Shown: piece by piece, positions 34,300 through 43,192 of the stretch | How the letters are laid out: each line of letters starts with the position of its first letter | Numbering within the stretch: the first letter of the stretch is position 1 | Source of the DNA: CAVVXN01 sp963772585 | GTDB taxonomy: Bacteria; Planctomycetota; PLA2; JAEUHO01 | Assembly: GCA_963772585.1 (NCBI GenBank) | Contig: CAVYXV010000010.1 | Coordinates: forward strand, 248,001 to 312,000 | Length of the DNA stretch: 64,000 nucleotides | Direction of reading: 5' to 3' | Position numbers and translations under genes: made by a program | Notes under the pieces: model-generated | What the model was told of the DNA's origin: nothing | Seen by the model: the letters and a program-made list of their open reading frames with translations, nothing else | Databases searched by the model: none

Positions 34300-35435
34300 G
34301 AGAGGACCCTCTCGCGGATGTCGGCGGGAGCGATCGGGGCGCCGAGGGCGCCGAGCGCGTCGACCGTCGTGCCGGGGAGCGCCAGGCGGACCTCGCGGGC
34401 GTAGAGCTCGCGGAGGTTCTCCTCGACGACGACGACGCGATCCATGCCCGCGGCGGCCTCCGCGAGCGCCCGGACGGGAACCGGGAAGAGCGAGAGGGCC
34501 TCGAGGACGTCGACGGGCGTACCTTCCCGCTCCAGGTCCTCCGCCGCCTCCCTCGTGGCGCGCGCGCTCACACCGTAGCTCACGAGCAGTGTGCGGGCGC
34601 CGTCCCGGCGCGTCCACCGGACGCGGGCGATCTCGTCGGCGCGCGTATCGATCTTCGCGGCGAGGTGGAGGAGCTGCCGGCGCACTTCGGGGTCGTTCTT
34701 GCGCAGGCGACCGTTCGCGTCGTGCGCCGACCCGGTCGCCGTGACCTTGCGGGGCCCGCCGACGGGCGCGAAGCGGGGGACGTCGGCGAGGTCGTCGATG
34801 GCGTAGGGGACGAAGGGGCGATCGCCGCGGGCCGGTGTCCGCTCCACGGGCTCCACCGCGGGGAGCGCGGCCAGGTCGACCGTCTCGACCGTCTTCGAGA
34901 CCTCCTTGTCCGTCAGCACGACGACCGGCGTGCGGAGCCGCTCCGCCAGATCGAAGGCGTAGGCGGTCAGCGCGTACGCGTCGCGACCGTCCGTCGGAGA
35001 CAGCACCGGGAACGGGTACCCGCCCGACGTCGCCTGGGCGACGAGTTGCACGTCGCCCTGCGCGCCCTGTGTGGCCGCGCCGGTCGCGGGCCCCAGCCGC
35101 TGCGAGACGACGACGACCACGGGCGTCTCCGTCATCAGGGCGTACTGGAACGTCTCGATCATGAGGCACCAGCCCGGCCCGGACGTGGCGGTCATGGCCT
35201 TCGCGCCGGCGAGCGACGCCCCCACGGCGTAGGAGAGGGCCGAGATCTCGTCGGGCGCTCCGAGCGCCGTCCCGCCGCGCGCGGGCAGCCGCCGCATCAT
35301 CTCCGCGAAGATCTCCGACGCCGGCGTGATCGGGTAGCCGCTGAAGAAACGGCAGCCGGCGGCGAGGGCGCCCCACGCGATCAGCTCGTTTCCCGAGCAG
35401 AGCGCGACGCGGGGCGCGGGGGCGACGGCGCTCAC
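34296..35435 (-). CDS. 2-oxoacid:ferredoxin oxidoreductase alpha subunit
   Basis: 379 residues. The pyrimidine-binding alpha subunit has FFSGYPITPASEIFAEMM near the N-terminus, TSGPGWCLMIETFQYALMTE in the middle, and the C-terminal transketolase-like segment VSYGVSARATREAAEDLE. Length and motifs match KorA/PorA/VorA chains without a fused gamma domain; gamma is on the beta chain instead. No delta (ferredoxin) subunit gene is adjacent. The GTG start at 35435 overlaps the stop of the preceding DUF6125 gene (GTGA). The enzyme would convert a 2-oxoacid to acyl-CoA with reduced ferredoxin, in the cytoplasm. Confidence 0.92.
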   Translation of the reverse strand: MSAVAPAPRVALCSGNELIAWGALAAGCRFFSGYPITPASEIFAEMMRRLPARGGTALGAPDEISALSYAVGASLAGAKAMTATSGPGWCLMIETFQYALMTETPVVVVVSQRLGPATGAATQGAQGDVQLVAQATSGGYPFPVLSPTDGRDAYALTAYAFDLAERLRTPVVVLTDKEVSKTVETVDLAALPAVEPVERTPARGDRPFVPYAIDDLADVPRFAPVGGPRKVTATGSAHDANGRLRKNDPEVRRQLLHLAAKIDTRADEIARVRWTRRDGARTLLVSYGVSARATREAAEDLEREGTPVDVLEALSLFPVPVRALAEAAAGMDRVVVVEENLRELYAREVRLALPGTTVDALGALGAPIAPADIRERVLS

Positions 35436-35953
35436 GAGGCCGCCTCGAGCGTGAACTCCCACGTGCAGGCCCGGCCGTCCGGACAGGGGTCGGGGGGACA
35501 GCGCACGCAGCGGGTGGCGATCCTCGGATCGATCGCCCTCGCGAAGCCCTCGTACTCGATCAGGCCGACCGGCTTGCACGGAAAGTCGGGGAGCCCCTTC
35601 CGTCGGCGGGCGGCCTGGACGCGGCACTCGTTCATGCGGAACAGGAGTCGGTCGTCGGTCTGCTCGACGACTTCCTGGTCGTTCAGGTGGGCGTAGAGGC
35701 GGAGGGAGAGCGCGCGGGCCAGCGCGGGGATGCCGCCGCCCGGCGCGATGCCGTGGCGCTTCATGATCCGCTTCGCCTCGATTCTCGTGAAGGACCGCCA
35801 CGCCTCTCCGTCGAGCTCGATCGCCGTCTCCATGCCGTGGTGCTGCTCGACGGCCTGGAACCACAGCCCGTCGTGGGCCAGCCAGTTCTTCGCCGCGTCC
35901 CGGAGCATGCCCTCCAGGTCGTCGCGGGAGAGGTCGGAGAGGTCGCGGGGCAT
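35432..35953 (-). CDS. DUF6125 family cytosolic protein
   Basis: 173 residues from ATG at 35953; upstream in-frame sequence is rejected as unrelated. Family-typical segments are AAKNWLAHDGLWFQAVEQHH, EAKRIMKRHGI, LLFRMNECRVQAARRRKGLP and FPCKPVGLIEYEGFARAIDP. The C-terminus has a cysteine cluster, TRCVRCPPDPCPDG, that could bind metal. No signal peptide or membrane helix. The family has no assigned activity. First gene of a five-gene overlapping operon with the 2-oxoacid oxidoreductase and amino-sugar salvage genes. Confidence 0.85.
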   Translation of the reverse strand: MPRDLSDLSRDDLEGMLRDAAKNWLAHDGLWFQAVEQHHGMETAIELDGEAWRSFTRIEAKRIMKRHGIAPGGGIPALARALSLRLYAHLNDQEVVEQTDDRLLFRMNECRVQAARRRKGLPDFPCKPVGLIEYEGFARAIDPRIATRCVRCPPDPCPDGRACTWEFTLEAAS

Positions 35954-36033
35954 GGCCTCAAGGTATCCGCCGCGCCGAGCGCAACCGATGCGATTCGTGG
36001 CGCGACGGTCCGGGGCCGGGCAGACTGTCACGC

Positions 36034-36882
36034 GTGCCCGACGTCGCCGCCAAGCTCCCGCTCAGCGCCTGCGTCATCACGCGCGACGAAGCGGCGAACC
36101 TCCCCGCCTGCCTCGAGACCCTCGCGTTCTGCGACGACGTCGTGGTCGTGGACTCCGGCTCCGCGGACGAGACGGTCGCCCTCGCCCGGGCCGCCCGCGC
36201 CCGCGTCCTCGAGCGCGACTGGCCGGGCATGATCGCGCAGAAGAACCGGGCCGCGGACGCGGCTCGCCACGACTGGGTGCTCTCGGTGGACGCGGACGAG
36301 CGCGTCTCCCCCCGGCTCGAGGCCGCCATCCGGGAGGTCTTCGCCCGCCCCGAGTCCGAACGTCGGCCCGGGTACGAGATGGCGTGGGAGACCTGGGCCC
36401 TCGGCGGCCCCGTCCGCAGCGACCGCGGCCGCGCGCGGTGGAAGCTCAGGCTCTTCGACCGTCGCCGCGGCCGGTGGGAGGGGCGCGAGCCGCACGGACA
36501 CGTCCGGGTCGACGGGCCGACCGCCCGGCTGGGGGGGCCGCTCCGCCACCACACCTACCGCGACCTCTCCCACCACGTGCAGAAGATCGACGCCTACACG
36601 GAGGCGGCGGCGGAGGCCTTCCACGAGGAGGGTCGAGGCACGACCTTCGGCCTGCTCGTCCGCCCGCCCGCCGCATTCCTCCGCACCTACGTGCTGCGCG
36701 GCGGCTTCCGCGACGGCGTCCGCGGTCTCGTGATCGCCGCCATGACCGCGGCGTACGTGTTCCTCAAGTACGCGAAGCTCTGGGAACGCACGTACGGAGT
36801 CAGTGCCGATTTCATACCTTTCCCGGGCGATCGCCGACGACCGGGCGGAGGTCCCACGCCGCCCCCCGCCGGCGGCCCGTAG
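36034..36882 (+). CDS. Family 2 glycosyltransferase, LPS-core type, with a repeat-derived C-terminus
   Basis: 282 residues. The GT-A nucleotide-sugar fold is evident: SACVITRDEAANLPACLETL, VVVDSGSADETVALA, and the metal/nucleotide motif LSVDADERVSPRLE, followed by HHTYRDLSHHVQKIDAYTE. This set is typical of WaaE/KdtX-like lipopolysaccharide-core glucosyltransferases, which act at the inner face of the cytoplasmic membrane. The GTG start follows no strong ribosome site. The last 35 residues begin with ERTYGVSADFIPFPGD, which is encoded by a 25-bp repeat also found at 40288-40312, then a Pro/Gly tail, so the C-terminus may have been rewritten by an insertion event. Confidence 0.88.
   Translation: MPDVAAKLPLSACVITRDEAANLPACLETLAFCDDVVVVDSGSADETVALARAARARVLERDWPGMIAQKNRAADAARHDWVLSVDADERVSPRLEAAIREVFARPESERRPGYEMAWETWALGGPVRSDRGRARWKLRLFDRRRGRWEGREPHGHVRVDGPTARLGGPLRHHTYRDLSHHVQKIDAYTEAAAEAFHEEGRGTTFGLLVRPPAAFLRTYVLRGGFRDGVRGLVIAAMTAAYVFLKYAKLWERTYGVSADFIPFPGDRRRPGGGPTPPPAGGP
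36793..36817 (+). repeat. 25-bp IS/REP-like repeat, left copy
   Basis: A 25-base sequence starting TACGGAGTCAGTGCCG and ending TTTCATAC lies inside the 3' end of the GT2 gene. Its exact reverse complement occurs at 40288-40312. Beyond the 25 bases the match continues loosely (CTTTCCC against TTTCTC). It is flanked and ended by TA dinucleotides, as ends of TA-targeting elements are. Confidence 0.8.
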
Positions 36883-36945
36883 CCATCCCTCCGACGTGCG
36901 TTCCCTCCTACCGGGGTCGTCCGCAGAGCCCTACGATGGCCCTCC

Positions 36946-39331
36946 ATGCGACCCTCCTCCGCCCCGCGGCGACCGCGTCGGGCCTCTTCCCGGTCCGCCC
37001 GCGTCGCTCCCGCCCTCCTCCTCTTCGCGCTGGGATGGCCGCTCCTGGGTGGGACCTCTGCCAGCGCGGACGATCCGGACCCGGCGAGCCGCCGGGCGAT
37101 CCTGCTGCGCGTCGCCGAAGAGGAGGGCGACGCGCGGGAGGCGGCGCTGGCGACGTGGAACGCGCTTTCCTGGACGGATCGCGCGACGCTCCTCCGTTCC
37201 TACCTGAGGAGCCGCGATCGGGCCCTCGCGTTCGACGCGGCCGTCGTCGTCTCGCCCTCGGCCCTCGACCTGGAGGAGCTCCACCTCCGTTCGAAGGCGC
37301 TCCTTCTCGACCCGCTCGCGTTCGCCCTCCCGCCGGAGGGGCTCCGCGACCTGGCCGACGGGACGCCGGCCTTCGGTTCCGCGGAGCTGCCGGACCTCTG
37401 GAAGGCGCTGGCCGCGCGCGATCCCGATCCCTCGTCCTTCGACTACTCGGCGCCGCACCGCTGTCTGTTGCCCGAACAGGTTCCCGCCCTGATCCCGATC
37501 CTGGAGACGGCCGGCCCGACGGCCTTCCGGGGGCTCCTGTGGGACCTCGTGCTGGTCGCGAATTTCGGAAGCCTCCGACGAACGCCACGGCGACTACGTC
37601 CGCGCCTTCCGCTACGGCCTCGCGCGCCTCCGCGCGGAGGCCGACCGTGCCGCGCGCCCGGCGATGGCGGCGATGCCCGCCCCGGCGGGGAAGGAGGAGG
37701 GGCTGCCCGCCGACTTCCTGGAGCTCGCGCGCGCCACGTGGATCGAGCCGGAGCACGGCTTCGGTCTGGGCGGGCTTCCCGAGGGCCGAACGGGCGAGGC
37801 CGCGACCGGCACGCGCGAGGGGCCCGGCTTCTGGCTGATGCGCTGGGCGTGGCGGCTCGAACCCTCCGAGGAGGACGTTCCCTTCCTCCTCGAGACCACG
37901 CGGTCGCCGAGCGCGATGCTCCAGGTGCGGGAGTGGGCGGCACGGCGGATCGCCGTGCTCGACGGTCGTGCCGCGGGGCACGCCTATCGAGAAGTGCTCG
38001 CCGCCGGCGGCCGCGTCGCGCGCATGGCCGCCGCGGAAGCCGCCGTCCACGGCCGGCCCGGGGCGTGGAAGGACGTCGGGGAGGCGGGGTCCGACGCGTG
38101 TTGGATCGTCGATTCCCGAGCGGCGCGCGAGGCCGCCTGGCAGGCCCTGCATCGAGGCGACGTGCCGAAGAGCCTCGACGAAGAGGAGCGCTGGTTCCTC
38201 GCTTGCGACGAGCACGTGCCCGTGCCGGACGAGGACCTCCGGTGGATCGCCGCGCGGCTCGGGACCGAGGGCGCGCCGCTCGAGGCGGAGGCGTGGTTCT
38301 ACGCCCGGGCCTTTCCCGAGGCCCTCACGAAGCCCGTGGCCGAGGCGCTGGCGGCGCGGTGGGCCGGGCAGGCGGAGGGGCTGGAGGGCTTCGACGACGA
38401 GGTCGAGCGGGCGCTCGCCCCGATGGCGGCGCTGGCTCCGGACGCCACCCTCGCGTGTCTGCGGCGTTGGGCGAGGGCCGCGAAGGACGAGGACGTCCGC
38501 GACCGAGCGCTCGCGCTTCTCGCGCGGCTCGGCGACACGGCCCTCGTGGGCGACATGCTCCACGTGTGGCCCTTCCCGGGAGGTCGGGACGCCCTCTGCC
38601 TGGGGCGCGTGAAGGATCCTCGCGTGGAGGCCTTCCTCCGTGCGGCGGTCGAGGCGTCCGACGCGGAGGAAGCCGACGCGGAGGAGCGCTCGGCCGAAGC
38701 CCTCGCGACGCTCGCCGTCTACCTCGGCTGCCCGGAGCCGCTGGCCTCCTACGTCGGCCCGTACGCGCGTGACGGGGTGGACCCCGGCACCTACGCCCGG
38801 GCCCGCGCGCTCGTCCTCGACGAGGATCCGATCGGCGCCGTGCTCGTCTGCGCGGGGCAGGCCCCCTACCTCGGCGGCGGCCTCGACGCCTTCTCGGGTT
38901 TCGGTCTCACGGACGACCCGCGGGTCCGCGAGCAGATCACGGCGTGGCGCGAGGACCGCGGCTACGGCCTCTATTGGGAGACGACCGCCGTCCTTGCCCT
39001 GCTCGGCGACGAAGCGGCGCGCGAGGAATGGGCGGCCTTTCTCGCGGAGGCGCGCACGTTCATGCTCGACGGGCTCCAGGACGGCCGCCTGTTCACGATG
39101 GATGGCGATCCCGAATGGACGGCCCGGTGGCTCTCCCGGATCGATGCGAACTGCTGCTATGGCTGGCACGCCCAGGCCGTGATCAAGGCCACGTACCCCA
39201 CCTTTCCCTTCCGTCACTACGCTGGCGCGGGGTTCCGCGCCCGCCTCGGCGGCGAGCGCTGGTTCGCCGAGCACCGGGGCACCTTCGTGAGGAGCGCCCT
39301 CCTCGACGGCTGGATTCCCGTCTCCCGCTGA
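36946..39331 (+). CDS. Secreted helical-repeat protein with one apparent +1 frameshift
   Basis: The N-terminal part starts at ATG 36946 with a signal peptide (VAPALLLFALGWPLLG, cleavage near ASA|DDP). It is helical and Ala/Leu/Glu-rich as far as LVLVANF near 37566. There the frame slips by one base: continuing one frame later gives SEASDERHGDYVRAFRYGLA and an uninterrupted 570-residue remainder that ends GWIPVSR at 39331. The total is about 794 residues. The second part has HEAT-like hairpins (MLQVREWAARRIAVLDGR, LRRWARAAKDEDVRDRALAL). The shift looks like an extra G in TTCGG. No catalytic motif or named family. It is transcribed in the same direction as the metallopeptidase that follows and may share its transcript. 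Confidence 0.7.
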
Positions 39332-39366
39332 CACGGTACCCTGGCCGGTCGGTGCGGAGGTCCTGC

Positions 39367-40173
39367 TTGTTCTTCCCCTGGTCCCGTCGCCGGCGTCGGA
39401 AGAAGCTCCTCGCGAGCCCGTTTCCCGAGGCGTGGGAGCCGATCCTCCGGGAGTTGCCGTTCTACGAGGGGCTGGAGGACGACGAGCGGGCGCGGCTGCG
39501 CGACACGCTTCGCGTGCTCGTCGCCGAGAAGGACTGGGAGGGGTGCGGCGGGCTGGACCTCACGGAGCGGAGGAAGGTGCTGGTCGCCGCCCAGGCGGCC
39601 CTGCTGACGCTCGGGGTGCCGCACGAGTACTACCGCGACGTGCAGACGATCCTCGTCTACCCCGACGCCTTCGTTCCCCCGGGGGGCCGTCCGGGGCCGG
39701 GGGGGATCGTGACGGAGGGAACGGCGTACGCGGGCGAGGCGTGGCCCCGTGGACCGGTGATCCTCTCGTGGAGGGCGCTCGAGCGAGGCATGCGCCATCC
39801 GGAGCAGGGCAAGAACCTCGTCTTCCACGAGTTCGCGCACAAGCTCGACATGCTCGACGGCTACGCGGACGGGACGCCGCCGCTCTCGGGCCGCGAGGCC
39901 TACGAGACGTGGCGGCGCGTGATGACCGAGGAGCACGGACGTCTCGTCGAGGCCGTCGAGCGGGGCCAGCGGGCCGCGGTGCTGGACCTCTACGGCGCCA
40001 CGAACCCCGCCGAGTTCTTCGCGGTGGCGACGGAGGCGTTCTTCCAAAAGCCGATCGAGCTCCGCCGGGAGCACGCGTCGCTTTACGAGACGCTCGCCTC
40101 CTACTACCGGCAGGACCCGGCGGCGCGGGTCGCCTCGCAGCGGTCCCCACGCGCGGGCCGGACGGACGCCTGA
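39367..40173 (+). CDS. mtfA: MtfA-type zinc metallopeptidase (M90)
   Basis: 268 residues from TTG at 39367, chosen because GGAGG lies six bases upstream; GTG at 39352 is the alternative. The zinc site is His154-Glu155-x-x-His158 in VFHEFAHKLDMLDG, with the third ligand region in TNPAEFFAVATEAFFQKP. Other family marks are FYEGLEDDERARLRD, AAQAALLTLGV, VYPDAFVP and GPVILSWRALERG. In E. coli MtfA is a cytoplasmic peptidase that binds the repressor Mlc; no Mlc homologue is visible here. Its end lies about 115 bases before the right copy of the 25-bp inverted repeat. Confidence 0.93.
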   Translation: MFFPWSRRRRRKKLLASPFPEAWEPILRELPFYEGLEDDERARLRDTLRVLVAEKDWEGCGGLDLTERRKVLVAAQAALLTLGVPHEYYRDVQTILVYPDAFVPPGGRPGPGGIVTEGTAYAGEAWPRGPVILSWRALERGMRHPEQGKNLVFHEFAHKLDMLDGYADGTPPLSGREAYETWRRVMTEEHGRLVEAVERGQRAAVLDLYGATNPAEFFAVATEAFFQKPIELRREHASLYETLASYYRQDPAARVASQRSPRAGRTDA

Positions 40174-40287
40174 TCGTCGGTCGGTTGCGGGTCGTCGGTC
40201 GCCTCACCGGGGCCGATCCTGGCGCTCGTCGGGAACGGTTCCCCGTGCAGGACGAGAGCCGCCGGGGCCCGCCGTGCCGTTGAGAAA

Positions 40288-40312
40288 GTATGAAATCGGC
40301 ACTGACTCCGTA
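40288..40312 (-). repeat. 25-bp IS/REP-like repeat, right (inverted) copy
   Basis: Exact reverse complement of 36793-36817. The two copies face each other 3.47 kb apart and enclose the helical-repeat gene and mtfA. The right copy also abuts the truncated IS630-type transposase at 40314, so it may be one end of that element. Confidence 0.8.
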
Positions 40313-40313
40313 A

Positions 40314-40691
40314 GCCAAGAAGTTCCTGCGCGCCGTCGACGAGACGGTCCCTGCGAACCTCGCCGTCCACCTCGTGGTCGACAACTACGCGACGCACAAG
40401 ACCCCGACCATCCACCGCTGGCTGACCAGCCATCCTCGTTTCCACCTGCACTTCACGCCCACCAAGGGCTCGTGGCTCAACCAGGTCGAGCGCTGGTTCG
40501 GGCTCCTCTCGCAGCGCAAGATCAAGCGCGGCAGCCACCGCAGCACGCTGGCGCTCGAGAAAGCCATCCGCGAGTACATCGAGGTGAACAACGAGGAGCC
40601 CAAGCCCTTCGTGTGGGTGAAGACGGCCGACGAGATCCTCGCCAGCCTTCGGCGTTTCGCCCAGGGCACGCTCGACGCCCACGCCGAATAA
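40314..40691 (+). pseudogene. IS630-family transposase remnant (5' part lost)
   Basis: Only the C-terminal ~125 residues of a DDE_3 transposase remain. Visible are the second catalytic Asp in HLVVDNYATHKTPTIHRWL and the catalytic Glu in SWLNQVERWFGLLSQ, plus YIEVNNEEPKPFVWVKTADE. The first catalytic Asp and the N-terminal helix-turn-helix are missing. The frame is closed at its left end by a TAA at 40311-40313 inside the 25-bp repeat, so no start exists and the fragment is not functional. It ends just before a GGGGTCAGGACACT motif typical of IS/REP junctions. Confidence 0.85.
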
Positions 40692-40694
40692 TGC

Positions 40695-40720
40695 TATGAA
40701 TTTCGGGGTCAGGACACTAG
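40695..40720 (+). repeat. Diverged IS/REP-like junction motif
   Basis: TATGAATTTCGG followed by GGTCAGGACACTAG resembles the 25-bp repeat at 40288-40312 (TATGAAATCGG...) in the same orientation, so the IS630 remnant is bracketed by two related direct motifs. It marks the boundary with the next transposase fragment. Confidence 0.5.
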
Positions 40721-40724
40721 AGGG

Positions 40725-41213
40725 CGCTGGCAGGACCGGGCGCACTTCTGCACCGACCCGCAGCGCTCAACCGAGCAGATCCTCGCCCGCTATGCACATC
40801 GCTGGAACCTGAAGGTGACGTTCCAGGCGGCGAAGCAGGTGCTGGGTCTCGAGGATCCGCGCAACGGATGGTGGCGTCGGGTCCACGGACAACGCGGTGA
40901 TGGGACGAAGGCGGGCCCGAAGCCGAGAGGCGCGCGGGGCCGCAAGGCCGTGGAGCGTACGGTGCCTTTCATCTTCCTGGTCTATGCCCTCGCTGCCGTA
41001 TGGTTCTTCAAGCACGGAGACGTAGCCGCGGCCGTGGCTCGCCAGCGCCGGACCAAGCCCTGGTACGGCTTGAAGTGTGAGCCGGCCTACGTCGACATGT
41101 TGGCGGCGCTACGCCGAAGCTTGTGGGCCACGAGGGTTTCTCAGTACCCGTCTCTCAGACCGCATCGCGCGAAAATCCTGAACCTCGTCCAGGGCCTCGC
41201 GTATGCAGCCTGA
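40725..41213 (+). pseudogene. IS701-like transposase C-terminal remnant
   Basis: About 160 residues remain, beginning RWQDRAHFCTDPQRSTEQIL and including YAHRWNLKVTFQAAKQVLGL and EDPRNGWWRR. The family usually reads RW-x-[IL]-E-x-x-F here; the Glu expected at the catalytic position is Lys. Later segments AVERTVPFIFLVYALAAVWF and PWYGLKCEPAYVDMLAALRR match this transposase group. The N-terminal half with two catalytic Asp residues is absent, and the reading frame runs into the IS630 remnant with no start codon. A degraded copy joined to another element. Confidence 0.75.
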
Positions 41214-41231
41214 GAACGGCCAAAGTCGAGA

Positions 41232-42206
41232 CTAGCGAAGCACGTGTCTATCCTGAAAGACCGCGTACACGTCGCCACGAAACCGAGACACATCGCGCGC
41301 CAGGGTCTGGCGCAATACATCCTGGTCGATTGCCACGATGGCGTGGGGGGGGGACCTCCACATGTCGGACGTGCGCCGAAGAGCCGCATCTATCCTGCTC
41401 GCGAGGCTTGCTCTCTGCGCCTCGTCGAGCACGTTCCAGTCGCTTCCGAAACTGGACGCGGCTTGGCGCGGATCCGGCAGGAGCCTGGCGTCGCCAATGA
41501 CCATTCTGTATTTGCCACTCGCCCCCACGCGGTGGCGGGCAGCGCCCTCCAGCAGCCGTCCAATCACCTTCAGTCGTACATTTGTGTCCGCACCAGTGAA
41601 AGACGCCAGCGCGGAGCGCGCAACCTCGGCGTAGAGTTGTCCCGGAAGGACAACAACTGTGGCATCCACTGACGACAGACGCTTCCCGGGCATCGCAAGC
41701 GAAAGTTCTCGCAAGGCGGGTTCCAGGAATGTCTCCCGCCCCCAGTCGGGGTCGAGGTTGCAGTGGAGGCAAGCGCGCTCTACCCGATCCGCGAGTACTC
41801 GATGCAACTCGCGAGACGCGACCCCCGTATCGTCCTTGGCAAGCATGAGAAGCGGCTGTGTTCCAATGCCAGCGACAAGATCAGGGAAGCTACTGGCATC
41901 ATGCGCCAGAAAGAGCCTCGAGTTTGCCCTGTAGCTAAAAGAGATCTCCACCGTCAGTGGCACGGTGGGTTCCAGCGCGAGAAGTTTGGTTCGCCCGGCC
42001 CCTGCGATTGGAAGCACCACAGCAATTTCGCCGGCGCTCGCAATGCAGTTGACGCTCGCGCTCGCAATGGTGGCCTGCCCCGCGGACGATTCCACGTCCT
42101 CCCCCTTGAGGATGCCCATCCACCGGGTGACCCGCGGCTTGTCCGTGGCCCGAGTCGAGGAGGCCACCCTCACCCCGACGCCCGGCGGCGCCGGGATCAC
42201 GCGCAT
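41232..42206 (-). CDS. Orphan protein of unknown function, atypical composition
   Basis: 324 residues from ATG at 42206 (ATG at 42119 would give 295). No signal peptide or membrane helix. Recognisable secondary structure suggests a beta-rich first half (GEIAVVLPIAGAGRTKLLAL, VPLTVEISFSYRANSRLFLA) and a helical/alpha-beta second half ending PHAIVAIDQDVLRQTLARDV. A Cys/His pair, ACLHCN, lies mid-protein. The base composition is visibly less GC-rich than the rest of the window and codon choice is less extreme. It directly follows, on the opposite strand, the two transposase remnants, so it is probably acquired. I do not recognise the family. Confidence 0.6.
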   Translation of the reverse strand: MRVIPAPPGVGVRVASSTRATDKPRVTRWMGILKGEDVESSAGQATIASASVNCIASAGEIAVVLPIAGAGRTKLLALEPTVPLTVEISFSYRANSRLFLAHDASSFPDLVAGIGTQPLLMLAKDDTGVASRELHRVLADRVERACLHCNLDPDWGRETFLEPALRELSLAMPGKRLSSVDATVVVLPGQLYAEVARSALASFTGADTNVRLKVIGRLLEGAARHRVGASGKYRMVIGDARLLPDPRQAASSFGSDWNVLDEAQRASLASRIDAALRRTSDMWRSPPHAIVAIDQDVLRQTLARDVSRFRGDVYAVFQDRHVLR

Positions 42207-42383
42207 GACAAAGGGCCGCGGGAGCCTGCCGTCGCCAGCCGGTCTGCGTGGGCGACCGGAGCCACGCATCCGCTGCGGCGGGCGCCGATCTCCGCTCTGA
42301 GCCTGCCGACGGCGCTTCCGAGCGGGCGCGTCGCGACCGCGGGGTGCCGCAGAGGCCCCCGGCGCCCGATTCATGCGTACGCT

Positions 42384-43079
42384 CTACAGGCTCTCCAGCC
42401 ACGCCAGAATCGTGTCGGTGTCCTCCAGGGTGTCGAGGAGGAGGTCGGGGTCGTGGGCTTGGAGGTCGGCGCGCGTGTACGCGGGGCCGGAGGCGACGGC
42501 GAGGACGAGACCGCCGGCGTGGTGGGCGCAGTCCACGTCGTGGACCGTGTCGCCGATCACCACCAGACGGCGCGGGCGGCGGCCCTCGTGGAGGACCTCG
42601 TAGCGGTGGATGGCGACCGGGGGGAGATCGCGGCGGGTGGCGCCGTCGATGCCCCACACGGCGACCGGGAACCAGGCCGGGTCGATGCCCGCGGCCCTCA
42701 GCTTCGTGGCGCCGGTCTCCGGGTAGTTGCCGGTGAGGAGACCGAGCGTCACGTCGTCCCGCTCGCGGAGCCGTGCCAGGAGGTCCATGACGCCCGGGAG
42801 CGGCCGGGCGACGCCGGACGCGGCCAGGCGCCGCGTCAGGCTCTCCGCGTAGGCGACGCGGAAGGCGTCGTGGCGCGACTCGAAGCCGTCGTGGAGGCCT
42901 GACGCCTTCAGACCGTCGCGGAAGATGATCGGGTCGAGGCGCCCCGCGAAGGTCACGTTGGAGAGGGAGAAGGTGGGGCCGAGCACCTCCCGTCCCGCCT
43001 CCTGCATGGCCTTCGCGCCCTGCCCGGAGGAGAGCAGGAGCGTTCCGTCGACGTCGAAGAGCAGGAGCATCGCGGGCAT
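42384..43079 (-). CDS. HAD-superfamily phosphatase (phosphoglycolate-phosphatase-like)
   Basis: 231 residues from ATG at 43079. HAD motifs in order: I, LLLFDVDGTLLLSSG with the nucleophile and acid/base Asp pair; II, LGLLTGNYPE; III, a Lys in the KLRAAGIDP region; IV, VVIGDTVHDVDCAHHAG. An alpha-helical cap lies between motifs I and II, so it is a subclass I enzyme similar to Gph. It likely dephosphorylates a small phosphorylated metabolite in the cytoplasm. It is divergent from the CoA-transferase pair, with about 110 bp between. Confidence 0.9.
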   Translation of the reverse strand: MPAMLLLFDVDGTLLLSSGQGAKAMQEAGREVLGPTFSLSNVTFAGRLDPIIFRDGLKASGLHDGFESRHDAFRVAYAESLTRRLAASGVARPLPGVMDLLARLRERDDVTLGLLTGNYPETGATKLRAAGIDPAWFPVAVWGIDGATRRDLPPVAIHRYEVLHEGRRPRRLVVIGDTVHDVDCAHHAGGLVLAVASGPAYTRADLQAHDPDLLLDTLEDTDTILAWLESL

Positions 43080-43192
43080 CGTACCGCGGCGCGTACCCCT
43101 CCTCCTCGCCGTCTCCCCGAGCACTTCGTGCACCGCTTGCCTCGGGGCCGATGGGGGCGGACGATGCCCGTCCACCCGAGGGAGTCCGGGTC

